DNA of 64,000 nt from Prochilodus magdalenae (taxonomy: Eukaryota > Chordata > Actinopteri > Characiformes > Prochilodontidae): NCBI GenBank assembly GCA_024036415.1, contig JAMWET010003158.1, positions 219,501 through 283,500 on the forward strand, written 5' to 3'. How positions within the stretch are numbered: the first letter of the stretch is position 1; every line of letters starts with the position of its first letter. The translations under genes were made by a program, and so were the position numbers. The notes below the pieces were generated by a model. That model saw only the letters and a program-made list of their open reading frames with translations, was not told where the DNA came from and searched no databases. Positions 26,035-63,659 of the stretch are shown here, piece by piece.

Positions 26035-26330
26035 TTAAACGTAACAAAGTTCATTTACAAAAAATGGTTCCTTGAAGAACTGTCCAGTCAAAGGTTCCTC
26101 TAGGAACCAAAAGTGGTTCTTCTATGGCACAGCACACATAAATAAATGCTACATACCAAATTTCAGGGCTCTTTCTAGAACCTTTACACTGTGTGGATTT
26201 TTTTTAAACTTTACAAAAAGTTAATTTACGAAATTGGTTCCTTAAAAAACTATCCACTCAAAGGTTCTTCTAGGCACCCAAGGTGGTTCCTCTATGGCAC
26301 TGCACGTAGACCTTACCTTTAGTTCTGAGG
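25540..26330. repeat. Tandem array of about 170-bp units, five copies
   Basis: The block around TATGGCACTGCACACATGAT, the shared TTACCAAATTTCAGGGCTC and CTAGAACCTTTACACT recur with spacings near 173, 164, 237 and 168 bases. The third unit is longer because it holds a retroelement tail and a (TATC)n tract. Further half-units (GGTTCCTTAAAGAACTGTCC) are interleaved. No protein is encoded; it lies between clasrp and siae. Confidence 0.85.
25944..26032 (+). repeat. Retrotransposon 3' tail followed by (TATC)n, inserted in the tandem array
   Basis: TTAAATTTCCCTCTGGGATC then AATAAAGTATCTATCTATC is the typical 3' end of a fish non-LTR element with a simple-repeat tail. It interrupts one unit of the 170-bp array, so it arrived after the array formed. 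Confidence 0.7.
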
Positions 26331-27261
26331 TTCTTTAGAACAGTGGCACACTTGTTTGGGTTCCCTAAAGAAACCTTCAATGGATGCTTCTTTAATAGAG
26401 AACCGTTAATAAAAGTTTTAAGTCAAGAACCATTTTTAAAGAACACCAGTTGGTTCTATACACATTACAGCTGGGTTTTTGTGTCCTCCTAGAACTGTAC
26501 GTCCCAGCCGAGGAAGGCTTATGTTTTCAGAGTGTGTGGAGCCATGCGCCCATGAGGGTTGCATCAAAGCAAACCCTATAAAAGGCCTATCCCAGAGGGA
26601 GGCGTGCTGGACTCCAAGGAGAGGACCTGAGGGAGAACGGCCTTCTTGGTTTCCCCAGCGAACATCAGGAATCTGCTTCTGAAAGTAAAAGGTGTGGAAC
26701 CTGGCACGTTAATACACACCACCAAATCCCCTCCGGTCGGATATCACATACCTGTCAGTGAGCAGATGATCAGAATCGAACTGATTCAGTTGAAGGGCAC
26801 ATTCTTGTTTTAATGGCCTTGTCATTCTGATTGGACTTATTCTCCTCATGGTCACGATAGCTATCTGAAGGCTTGTTTTTGTTGGCGCACGGTCCCTCCT
26901 TAAGCAGGACTGAACAGGACTATAAACCGAGCCGGAGCTCCTGCTCAAGGCGGTATCTGAGTTTAATCTGAAGGGTGGGGCGCCAGTCATGTGAGGTCCT
27001 GCTGTACAGTCCCTTCTGCGTCATTGTGGTCACTCCGGGAGACTTTCTAGGCCACAGCTCCCTCACCTCGACCTCTTTCTTCAGCGGCTCCCCGCCTTGG
27101 GAGCGTAAAAAGGTCCCCACCGGGCCTGCCGGACTGCAGCTCCAGAGAACGGCAGGGCTTGAAAACCAAGCCACGTGCCTCAAAGAGGGAATTAATGCAC
27201 AAAAATAAGGAGAACAACAACAAAGGAAGACTCGGGTCATCTGTTTGTCAGACCTGACCTC
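26331..27261. other. Intergenic stretch, nothing recognised
   Basis: This lies between the tandem array and the siae 3' end. Open frames on both strands are short, overlapping and without familiar motifs. I see no splice-bounded coding exon. Confidence 0.4.
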
Positions 27262-27267
27262 TTTATT
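27262..27267 (-). other. siae: Candidate poly(A) signal of siae
   Basis: TTTATT on the plus strand gives AATAAA on the minus strand, about 545 bases beyond the siae stop codon. An alternative hexamer lies nearer the gene at 27466-27471. Confidence 0.4.
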
Positions 27268-27809
27268 GCACTTGGTAATGCCTAAAAATAAGCAACCAGG
27301 AAACCAATACAACCAGTAGAATAAACTCTGCAGTGTAATCATCCTTTGTGCTGAAGAACATAAAATAAAAATTATAGAAACTTTAATAGCTTAATAGAAA
27401 TATGGCATTTAATTTATGCTGACTACTATTAGGAATGACTTAGCATCTATTAAAACATAAAAATATTTATTTACACATTTACTGCATTTAATGCTCTCTG
27501 TTCTGCCACTGTTTCAAAGTCCTGGAGGAAATTATAAGTGCAAATAAGACCCAGCATTCAATCAAATGAATAAGCAACCAGTAGATTAGGCATCCCAGTC
27601 ATTCTGCAGGCGAGCAAGCCTATCATCCATTGTGCAATAACACTGCCACCTGCTGGCCAATCACTATAAAGCAGCTTACTTGTGAGGTAAACAGAGCACG
27701 TACAAATGCATGAACGAGGGACCCTGCTGTGCTTGGTTACATTCATTAACACAACAGTGTGTTTGGCTATTGGTAAACATCGCAGGCTGTACTATGAAGT
27801 ACTCTCGGG

Positions 27810-43921
<16,112 letters not shown>

Positions 43922-43999
43922 AGCTCTCTCTGTCTCTTTCTGCCTGCCTGTCTGTCTATACAATAAGGAAACAAACACCTCAGCTGCTTCAAACAGAAC

Positions 44000-44005
44000 C
44001 ACGTG
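44000..44005. promoter_or_regulatory. CACGTG E-box upstream of siae
   Basis: CCACGTGGG lies about 80 bases upstream of the siae ATG. Lysosomal genes are often controlled by TFEB-type factors through CACGTG-core sites, and SIAE has a lysosomal form. Use of this site is inferred. Confidence 0.35.
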
Positions 44006-44030
44006 GGTATCACATGATCGCAGCGCTGTC

Positions 44031-44041
44031 ACGCATGCGCG
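44031..44041. promoter_or_regulatory. NRF-1-like site near siae exon 1
   Basis: ACGCATGCGCG matches the NRF-1 core (GCGCATGCGC) with one change. It is about 110 bases upstream of the siae start codon. Confidence 0.45.
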
Positions 44042-44224
44042 AACAATGCTTGTTACGGGACGTTGACAAATCTGTTCCTCTCGTTCGTGCGCCGTTTCCA
44101 ACGTCGTGTTGACAGGTTATCTTTGGATGTTTAAAGCTGAGCCCACTATATACGCAGCCACAAGTCGAAGTTGCTTTCATCTGGTGGTTTAGCAGGATAG
44201 CTTAACCACTTACTGAAGCGTGTC

Positions 44225-44456
44225 TGTGGCTGAGTCCCAAATGGCTCTTTACTGCCTATATAGTGCACTATATACGTCACAAAATGTCGTCTCCTCCACA
44301 CAAATTGTGTTAGACAGGATGCCGTACAGGTATGACTGAATGCAAATGTTTTTATTTAAAGATCTGCAGCGTTGTTTGTGTGTAAAAGCCGCTATCTCAT
44401 TACCTACATAGTGCACACTACATAGGGAGGAAGGAGACGTTTGAGATTGAGCCACA
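44225..44456. mobile_element. Short inverted-repeat MITE in the siae/bckdha intergenic region
   Basis: The left end TGTGGCTGAGTCCCAAATGG and the right end (reverse complement TGTGGCTCAATCTCAAACG) are imperfect inverted repeats. Both continue into matching TAGTGCACTATAT/TAGTGTGCACTATG blocks. It has no coding capacity. Confidence 0.7.
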
Positions 44457-45027
44457 TGCTACAGGTGAAGAACGCTTGCCAAACCCCCTTAACTCTCTTT
44501 TTTAACTTGTAAACAAGTAGAATAGCTTGCCAACCGAACAGAAGAGACTGGAAATACACATGTAATTCCTACTGAAGAGTCTGAGTCTTTGGTTAGGGTT
44601 CAACTACATTTTTAAACAGCCGAAAATGCTTATATATACAGATCGAGTGGTACTGGTCAAGTAATGCTTTCTACGCATGCGCGACAGTGGAGTAGGGCTG
44701 GGTGGATTGATACCTCAATATCGATACTGGCGTTTGATTTTAGGAATCGATAATGGTACAGAAATATTGATATAATTTATTCATTCGGGAGAAAAAAGCA
44801 ATAGTAGATGGATGTAGTATAGGAACTATACTTCCCTCCGCCTTCTTCCTCTGCTCCCCACTAAAAGCTGGCACATTGTACAAAAGTGGGACTAAAATGT
44901 GAATTTTTAACTGGTAGACTTTATTTAACTCACTGATACTCAAGAAGGGTATCGCTGAATGCCCCCAATCGTGGCTGTTGGGTCAGTCAGGTACCATGGT
45001 CGAGGGTGAAACTTGGATCAATAGCAT

Positions 45028-45200
45028 GTCCCAAGCCAAGTCAAGTCAAGAGGCTTTTATTGTCATTCCATACATGTACAAGTACACAGAGAGTAAAATT
45101 ACATTTCTCCAGGAACAAGCTGCAACATGGAACCAAAGAGTACAAAGTGCCAATGTGCAGACATACGTGTGTAAACAAAAAGTTAAACTAGAAATAAATA
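45028..45200. repeat. Dispersed retroelement-tail-like repeat
   Basis: CAAGTCAAGAGGCTTTTATT then GTCATTCCATACATGTAC is a motif repeated widely in fish genomes. A looser relative occurs at about 17785-17890 (GATCTTTGTCATTGCGAATA). The class is not certain. Confidence 0.45.
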
Positions 45201-45372
45201 ATAAATATATAAAAAATAATATATATTAATTTTGATTACATTCACCATTTATCATTGTTAAAATCACATACTTTATATATACTATATCTACAATTTTTCT
45301 ATACTTTTTAAATATCAGGCATTACTTGGTATCGGACCGAATAGAAGATCAGTGGTATTGCCCGTACAGTGG

Positions 45373-45384
45373 CGCGCATGCGCG
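45373..45384. promoter_or_regulatory. Consensus NRF-1 palindrome in the bckdha promoter
   Basis: CGCGCATGCGCG is a full match to YGCGCAYGCGCR and sits 226 bases upstream of the bckdha ATG. NRF-1 is a well-known activator of nuclear genes for mitochondrial enzymes, which fits bckdha. Function is inferred. Confidence 0.6.
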
Positions 45385-45432
45385 GTGCAATCAGTACCTG
45401 TATAACGAAGCGTCTTATTCGCCGTTCCCCGA

Positions 45433-45473
45433 TCCACCTTAAACTGTGCCGCAGTTACACTATTTAAGGTGGA
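45433..45473. repeat. Short hairpin (11-bp perfect arms) upstream of bckdha exon 1
   Basis: TCCACCTTAAA at 45433-45443 is the exact inverse of TTTAAGGTGGA at 45463-45473. It is a shorter relative of the hairpin at 45825-45903, sharing the GCAGTTACA loop sequence. Confidence 0.75.
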
Positions 45474-45609
45474 ATGGAAACCCCAAATAAGAAGCCAACA
45501 GCCAACGTCGGCTCCGTTTACTGTAAGCAGCGATAAAAGTGGGTTCATCCCCTCCTGTAGAGGGCGTTCTTCTGACAGGCTCACACACTGAAGACAGTCG
45601 AGCTGAAAG

Positions 45610-56367
<10,758 letters not shown>

Positions 56368-58525
56368 TCTCTGTTGTAGGCGAGAGAGGGAAAGAGAGAG
56401 AGAGAGAGAGAGAGGAGGGAAAGGACCCGGGCCCAATTCAAGATGAAATGTTGCTCCTATTCTCTTCCCAGTAGCCACTTTATAGGTGATTTATTTTATT
56501 TTTAACCCGAGAAAACATTAATATTGTGATGCTGTACTGTTTAATCATAACCACATGATCAGTTACATTTGGTTTGACTTCCTGTAGTGACACATTCGAG
56601 TCTGAACGCCTGCCTTCCGTTTGTCAACAAATGAAAAAGTATGAATTTAGTTTCTTCAAAGCACGACTACATGCGCTATAAGAACCATAAGGGCCACCTG
56701 TAATAACCACCTGTGTCCAGTGAAGGAAACATAAAGACCCCTGCAGCCGTCTAAAGGCTAGTACCGCACCACGCTGCCAAAGTGTCTACTGCAGCTGACA
56801 CATATAAGTCACGGATAAACAAACAACTTGTGCTAATTTTTCACTCTCCATAGATTTGAAGGAGTAGACGTTCCAGTGTTAGTCAGCTTGTCTGTTCACA
56901 AGCCTGCTGCTTTTGAGCTAGTAGGAATAGGAGGTTAAGATACGATGTGACTAGCAACATTAAGGATTAGCGTTGATCTGTTAGGGTGGACGAGTACATG
57001 AAGGGTGTTAATAGTCCCCAAAGACAAACCCCCACCACACGTAGGTTCACTTGTAGGTTTGGATAGTGCAAACAGGCTTATATTTGTGTTGCAGATTTGA
57101 TGGATTCAGGTTTAATGTTTCCAGCATCATAAACTGTAGTATCATTTGGTGTCAGCTAACTTTGTCCATTTGCATGGCTGCTTTTTCCAAGCTGGAAGGA
57201 ATAAGGGGCGAAATCGGATGTGAGTAGTAACGTTAGCTGATGGAGCATTTTAGCCGTCTGTTCATCAAAGGTTCTAGGTTTGCTACTTTACCACGGGGTC
57301 TGTTTTAAACAACGTGTCCTCCACTAGGGATTTGTGTTCAGGGTTCAATATCGCACAGCAGTAAGTAAGGACGCTAGATGGTGTTACTGTCTCTGATTGT
57401 GTTTTGGGCAGAGAAGGGTAAACCTGAATATCCTTCAGACCAGGGGTGTCCAATCTTATTTGGTGTGGCTGCAAGGTTTTCATTCCAGCCAGGCAGGTGA
57501 TCATGTGATCTGTAGTCTGAAGGCTGAGCAGTTGATGCATCATGCAGAATCAGGTGAGCTCCTGCTCATTTGGAATGAAAACCTGCAGCCATGCCGGCCC
57601 TTTGCGGATAGGATTGGACGCCCCTGATTTAGACGTTGACCAAACCCTTATAGAGAGCAGGGAAGGGAGTAGGGGTGTAGAAGCTTCTTTTGGATTGGGA
57701 TCAGCCCAGAGAGAGGGTGAAGACTCGAAAGCGTTGATCGAGAAACAGCTGTTGCACACGTGTGAATTTCTATGCATTAACGTTTTTAAGCATTTCATTA
57801 ATTGTCTTGGCATGAGAACGCACAGGTGAGAGAGGTAGATCTGTTGTTTGCTTTGTTTGCCACTAGAGGCCACCGTGACATTTCTTTGAATTCTAGACTA
57901 GCGCGTCGGTCCTGGTGAGCCTGTCATTGCAGTGCTGTCTTGGTTCTCAGTGCGCACACTACCACTACATTTGACGAGGTGTCTAACGGTTCAGTGAACA
58001 TGGTTTGTGTAGACTTGATCTGTGTACGGTTTAATCACCATGATCTTTTTTTTTTTTGATGTGATTAACTCTGAGGAGCTGCATATGAATGAACTTGAAT
58101 GAACTGTATCCACACACATTGTTTTAACCTCATTTAAATACAGGTAGTAAAGGTAAATCTGCACAGTGACATTAGATCAGTATATTAATGTTTTCCTGAC
58201 TCTCCACCTTCACGTTTCATAACTCTCCGCCTTTGAATGTGATGTGGCTAGTAAACTGACGGGAGGAGCTAGGCCTCATGTTGTAAGGGTTACTGTAAAC
58301 GTCCTGGCAGGGTGTGTTTTGTGTTACCTGGTTTTGGGTTTAGTTTTTTGAGAGAGGATGATGGGGTTTCTCTTTTCTTGATGCTGTATTGATGTCCTTC
58401 AGAGGTCTCGTGAAGAAGTCTGAAGGAGACAAAGCTGGTCTGCCAGATTTCCTTAGCTGTTACATTTCATAGCTTCAGGATGGCTTCTGATCAAATGTTG
58501 AGGGTTTAAATTATGTTGGAACATC
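56368..58525 (+). other. bckdha: bckdha 3' UTR (inferred)
   Basis: From the TAA to the first good poly(A) signal, about 2.16 kb. It includes a GA run at about 56391-56415, a hAT-like MITE at 57441-57626 and no convincing coding frame. An earlier cleavage site cannot be excluded. Confidence 0.5.
57441..57626. mobile_element. hAT-like MITE in the bckdha 3' UTR region
   Basis: It starts CAGGGGTGTCCAAT and ends ATTGGACGCCCCTG, inverted repeats extended by TTTTCATTCCA/TGGAATGAAAA further in. Flanking 8-mers CTTCAGAC and ATTTAGAC agree at 6 of 8 positions, consistent with an aged hAT-type target duplication. It has no coding capacity. Confidence 0.8.
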
Positions 58526-58531
58526 AATAAA
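58526..58531 (+). other. bckdha: Poly(A) signal of bckdha
   Basis: AATAAA followed within about 30 bases by GT-rich sequence. A second AATAAA lies at 58582-58587. Confidence 0.55.
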
Positions 58532-58705
58532 AGGCTTCTGAAACACGGTCATGCCTGTAATTGTGTTCTTATGTGTTCAGTAATAAAGATTTGTTGACCA
58601 TATGTTTACTATGACGGACAAGGTAAAGCCTGTTGTGTTTGGTGACAGGGTCACCGCACCAGTTTTTCAAAATTTCAACATAATGACATGGCTGAATTGT
58701 TCACG

Positions 58706-59010
58706 GGGTGGCACTTTGGCGCAGGAGGTAGCGCTTTGGCCCCACGACAAGAAGGTGTGAGGAGCTGTGTGGAACCTGGTGCTCCCGTTTCCTTCCACAG
58801 TCCAAAGACATACAGTCAGATGAATTGGAAATGCTAAATTGCCCACAGAGGTGTGAGTGTTTGTTTGTGTGTGCATGCTGTGTATCTGCCATGCGGTGGA
58901 CTGGTGGCCTGTCCAGTGTGTATCGTGCCTTCCACCGTTTGAGAGCTGGGCTGGACTCTGGCACCCCCTAAAATCCATTAGGGTCAAGCAGCTTAGAAGC
59001 TGAGTGAGAG
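58706..59010. repeat. SINE-like dispersed repeat
   Basis: GGCGCAGGAGGTAGCGC, then CGTTTCCTTCCACAGTCCAA, GGTGTGAGTGT and GGACTGGTGGCCTGTCCAG follow the order of a common fish interspersed repeat. No B box is obvious. Confidence 0.5.
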
Positions 59011-60384
59011 TGTGTGGTGTTCACAGTGGGGCTGATGGGAACCAGACATCTGAAGAGTACTGTCTCTAAAAGCTCCCTTAGACAAGGAGTGACGATTATG
59101 CAGCATGGCACCTGAGGCCTTGTTTTTATTAATAAGGTTGGGCTTAAAATCTACAGTAGTCTATGGTGGAGGGGTACCTGAATGCAGGTATAAGCCAAAA
59201 TGGTCCCCAAAGGAAGCCACCCTCCCCCTGGTGTATGACTATTTTACCACCATTCACACATGTAGGTTTACTGATGGGTTTGGATAGCGAGTAAACGGCT
59301 ATTGGTGTGCTAGACATGTGACTCCTGGTTCCCATTACCACCATAAGAGGTCTGAATGACTTCATGAATTATGCAGCTGTTTTAAATAAGTGGTGGAATT
59401 TCCATTTAAGAACATCTGTCAACAAATCCAACCAGTAATGATGATATTGGTACCGTTTAAGCTAAACATGTTAGCCTGTTAGCATGATGGTGATGTAGTG
59501 ACTTGTTAAATCACTCTTTGGTCATAATTTTGGTCAGTGATTTTCCTATTGATTAAACTTCGATTTCCAGTGCAGCTATTTACATTGTGTAGACCGGACC
59601 TTGGATTTAACTCGGTGGAACTACCAAACCAAATCATCACATAACAATCCACAGTGTTATATGCAGTACAGTGGGAATAGAAGGGAGCTATGAGAGTAAG
59701 GGGTTTCTGATAAAGTGGCCAGTACGTGTATACAGCTTTTACACCCCTGTGTATCGGCGACACACACTACCATGTCATTGAGCTGCTGTGCTGAGAATAG
59801 ACCACCAACGAGACGAGAGTTGGTCTTGTCTGATGCAAGTCTGACTCACAGTCTGATTCCTTGTTAATCTTGACCAGAAAGGGTCTAAATTCTTTCCACG
59901 CCAGTCCGCTTGTTAGTACATCCAGGTCTAATCCTTTACTAAGCCGCCTGAGGCTCTACAACGAATGAAGAAAAACAAAGTTTGGTGGCTATGGACTCTA
60001 ATGTTAGCTAGCTAGCCCACCTAGCTAACCTGTTTATTTTGGCTTAAGCTAACTAGCCATCTCCATTAGCTCACCCGACTGACAAAGCTATAGGAAGGGT
60101 CTCCACAAAAAGCCAGTTTGGCATTTGCCTCTTCCGCTAAGCTAGCTAGCAAAAGTATCCCTAACATTGGCCACCTTAAAATGAAACATCAGAGATGTAA
60201 GCTAACTGTAAATGAATGGAGGCCCTTTACTCAAGACTCATTTGGCAGAATATTTTTTTCTATATTGACATTGTTAGAATGACGGATGTCCGCTAAGATC
60301 GGCCACCTCAGCAAATTTTTGGATCCAGATCTATCCCAACAATGAGAACCTCCAGTTCAGTAAAGGCTAGGACCCAGACACGAA
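59011..60384. other. Intergenic stretch, nothing recognised
   Basis: Short open frames on both strands have no family motifs. The segment 60000-60170 is rich in GCTAGCTAGC-type short palindromes but has no terminal repeats. Confidence 0.4.
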
Positions 60385-60900
60385 GCTGATGCCCTCTATG
60401 AGTCATGCTGTTAGTGCCAGCACCATTGGCAGACCGCCGCACAATGGAGGACTACATGCACAAAGACCATTACCGCGACTGTCCCTAACACCACGTCACC
60501 GTCACCAAAGACTGCAATGGTGTCGTGCCAGTCTGTCATGGAGTGACTCAGAATGACAGCGGGTCATCTTCAGTGACGAGTCCCGCTTTAGTCTTGGTGG
60601 AGACGACCAACGAATCCGTGTGTGGAGGCACTGCGGTCAGCACCAAGATGGACGATTTGTTGTCACGTGTCACACGTCCTGTAAAGCTGGTTAGGAACCT
60701 CTATAGCTCCATGCCGAGACACCTGGCATGTTGGGTTAGACACTACTTCTGTATGTGTAGCTCAATAAATATTGATCATATCAGTCTAAATGTATCATCA
60801 GTTATTGATCCTGGCCACCTTTATCTTCCTTCCCAACACCACTGCACTCCCACACCTCCTCCTGGGTGCAGCTGTTCTCTTGACGATGGGTGTATATTGT
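60385..60900 (+). mobile_element. Tc1-like remnant with readable DDE segment
   Basis: The plus strand encodes RVIFSDESRFSLGG then DDQRIRVWRH, the central catalytic region of Tc1 transposases, followed by decayed sequence ending near GACGATGGGTGTATA. It is in the same family as 62519-63150 but opposite in orientation. Confidence 0.85.
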
Positions 60901-61009
60901 GTATCAGTCTGCTAATAGATGTGTGTAATGGTGCACCAGAATAATCGAATCCCTGCTAGCTGGACATGGGCCTGTGTTGAGAGCTAACCTGCATCTGCAC
61001 TTTGTCGCC

Positions 61010-61660
61010 GCACAGACCTGTTCTCTTACCATTCAACCACGGCTAACAAAGTGGTAGCCACAGTACGATCTAATCTCCGCCATAATTAAAAGGCACGCCC
61101 TGCAGCGCCCCACCCCGAGAGGGGCTGGAGTGTGTTAGCAGGTTGGACAGCCCCAGTCATTTGTCGACTGATAATCCGGTTAATGCTGTGTTTGTTTTTT
61201 GAAGGTGCCCTGACCATTTTTTCCCCCTTAATAGGACGAAATCATGCTTCTCCTCCACCTGCCGGTGAAACAGCCTCCCACGAGGAGCTAATCAAGTGAG
61301 GGCTTTTCTCTGGCTGCTCAATTGTTGTTCATTATCTCAATGCCCTTGATGTAGCACTGATTCAATTTGAATCTGAAATTGCGTGTGTCACTTTGTGTTA
61401 TTTGTTGCAGAGGCAATGGGCCATTAATCAGAATGGTAAAGCGGGGCGGTTTGAACAAGGGGTTAGCGGGGAAATTGCCATTAAAGCAAAATGGCAGGGG
61501 TCTATTAAACTGCAGTCTGAGCGAAATCGAGGGTGTTTTGATAAGTCATGTTGGATGTTGAGACAAATCTGGCCACACTTATAGCAAATGGCTTATCAGA
61601 ACAGAAGTATGACCAGATTAACACGATCTCCTTCAGAGTTTCACAGGATTATTTTACGGG
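61010..61660. other. Unique-looking noncoding stretch, candidate conserved element
   Basis: The sequence is non-repetitive in this window and has balanced composition. It contains TAAT-rich homeodomain-like sites (GATAATCCGGTTAATG near 61169; GGCCATTAATCAGAATGG near 61418). Frames across 61367-61584 overlap without family motifs. Conservation cannot be tested here. Confidence 0.2.
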
Positions 61661-61706
61661 TTACGAGTTTGGGTTTTTTTGCTCTGTGATATCTTTATTA
61701 TATCTA

Positions 61707-62215
61707 CAGGGGTTGGACAATGAAACTGAAACACCTGGTTTTAGACCACAGTCATTTATTAGTATGGTGTAGGGCCTCCTTTTGCGGCCGATACAGCGTC
61801 AGTTGGTCTTGGGAATGACATATACTGCGTCCTGCACAGTGGTCAGAGGGAGTTTAAGCCATTCTTCTTGCAGGATAGTGGCCAGGTCACTACGTGATGC
61901 TGCTGGAGGTTCGTCCTTCTTGGTGGTATGCTGACATTACCCTGGATACCGTGGCTCTTGATACATTACAAGGACTTGCTGTCTTGGTCACAGATGCGCC
62001 AGCAAGACGTGCACCAACAATCTGTCCTCTTTTGAACTCTGGTATGTCTCCCATAATGCTGTGTGCATTGCAGTATTTTGAGCAGAACTGTGCTCTTACC
62101 TGCTAACTGAACCTTCACACTCTGCTCTTACTGGTGCAATGTGCAATTAATGAATGAGGAGGCTGGTCCAATTTAGCAATGGACCCCCACACTAAAATGA
62201 CAGGTGTTTGGTCCA
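61707..62215 (+). mobile_element. Tc1/mariner MITE of the 533-bp family, copy 3, damaged right end
   Basis: The left end CAGGGGTTGGACAATGAAAC follows TA. The body matches copies 1 and 2. The right terminus is rearranged: GGTCCAATTTAGC appears twice and the final inverted repeat is missing. Confidence 0.88.
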
Positions 62216-62518
62216 ATTTAGCCATGTTAAATAATGCTGAATTTAATATACTGGAAAAATAAAGCAGGAAATGTGGCCTTGGCTAAGAGTTGTTGCACAT
62301 TTTCTGTTTTATATTTGTCTAATATATTTATATTATTTATTTATATATTATATACATTTATATTTATTATTATAATTATTAAAAACACATTATTTACACA
62401 TTATTTACACATTAATATACCCAATATTACACCAAATATACAGTTCTTATAAAGTTCTATAATAGACGCTATGCTGTTTGGTAAGTCTGAGGTAATTAAA
62501 AGTAATGCAGGTTATATA

Positions 62519-63150
62519 CACTCATCATCAAAAGAGTAACTGCACCCAGAAGGAGGTGTAGGAGTACAGTGCTGCTGGGAAGGAAGATAAAGGTGAGCAG
62601 GATCAATAACTGATGATACATTTAGACTGATATGATCAATATTTATTGAGCTACACATACAGAAGCCTGTCTCTCAGTATGGCGTCGGGCCGCCGTGTTT
62701 GAGAGCTGTAGAGGTTCCTAATGGTGTCCTGTGATAATCCATCCCATGCAGCTTGAATATTCTCACACAGTTCCTGCAGATGGTGCGTTAGGGGTGGAGG
62801 TGGAGGGACACCAGGCCTTCTGGCCGTGTGACAGCAAATCATTCCTCTCGGTGCTGACCACGGTGCCTCCACACACGGATTCGTTGGGCGTCTCCACCAA
62901 GATTAAAGGGGGACTCGTCACTGAAGATGACCCGCTGCCATTCTGAGTCACTCCATGACAGTCTGGTACGGTACCACTGCAGTCTTTGGTGACGGTGACA
63001 TGGTGTAAAGGGCAGTCGTGGTAACGGTCTGTGTGCATGTAGTCCTGCATGGTCCAGCTGTCGGCCAATGGTGCTGGCAGTAACAGGATGACTCATGAAG
63101 GACACCACTGTTCACTGAATGTCTGCAGTCGTAGCTGTGGGGTCAGTCAT
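62519..63150 (-). mobile_element. Tc1-like transposon remnant with longest transposase segment of its family
   Basis: It starts after TA with CACTCATCATCAAAAGAG. The minus strand encodes TIGRQLDHAGLHAHRPLPR, then WQRVIFSDESPFNLGG and AQRIRVWR, a Tc1 transposase HTH-to-DDE region in two frames. The first catalytic block (SDES) is present. Confidence 0.87.
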
Positions 63151-63158
63151 ATACACAC

Positions 63159-63159
<1 letters not shown>

Positions 63160-63208
<49 letters not shown>
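63160..63208. repeat. (TA)n microsatellite
   Basis: About 24 TA units just beside the Tc1 remnant. Confidence 0.96.
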
Positions 63209-63211
<3 letters not shown>

Positions 63212-63224
63212 TGCAAGATATCAG

Positions 63225-63620
63225 TCTGTATGTGGAGTTACAGATTAGCTTAATCTGAAGTGCAGAGTCAGTCTGTATTGGGGTGCAGAAGTGGTGTGGA
63301 GTGTCCATAGAGATCACCATAATGATGATTCAGGTGGGAGGTGTAGTGACAGTCCCATCGCCCGATACACCAGCACTACTGCCTGTTCATCAGCCTGACG
63401 GCCTGGGGGAGGAAGCTGTCTTGAAACCAGCTTATTCTCGGCTTTATGCTTCTGCACCTCCTCTGCAGCTGTGAAGACCGGCAGTGGCTTGGGTGGGGGT
63501 GGAGTCCTATAGAAGCCTCCTGGTCTTCCTCAGGCAGTGGCTGGTGTAAAGAAGGCTCGGGAGCTAAACCCCGGTGATGTACCGGGCTGTCTGCACCACC
63601 CTCTACAGAGCTTTCTGCTC
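63225..63620. repeat. Dispersed retrotransposon-like repeat
   Basis: TTCATCAGCCTGACGGCCTG then GGGGAGGAAGCTGTCTTG and CCTCTGCAGCTGTGAAG are segments I recognise as common in fish genomes, probably an inverted piece of a non-LTR element. No clean frame. Confidence 0.45.
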
Positions 63621-63659
63621 AGTAGCAATGCGTTGTTGGGAGTGGACACCTACCAAGAT

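Larger units (their letters stand above)
43922..45609. promoter_or_regulatory. Head-to-head siae/bckdha intergenic region
   Basis: The start codons of siae (43921, minus) and bckdha (45610, plus) are 1688 bases apart and point away from each other. The interval holds three NRF-1-like palindromes (44031-44041, 44673-44683, 45373-45384), a CACGTG box, one MITE, a retroelement-like tail and a short hairpin. No other gene is seen in it. Confidence 0.65.

Noticed and set aside
25540..26330. Possible CRISPR-like array of regular repeats
   Set aside because: Units are long and diverged and do not alternate with unique spacers. The genome is eukaryotic.
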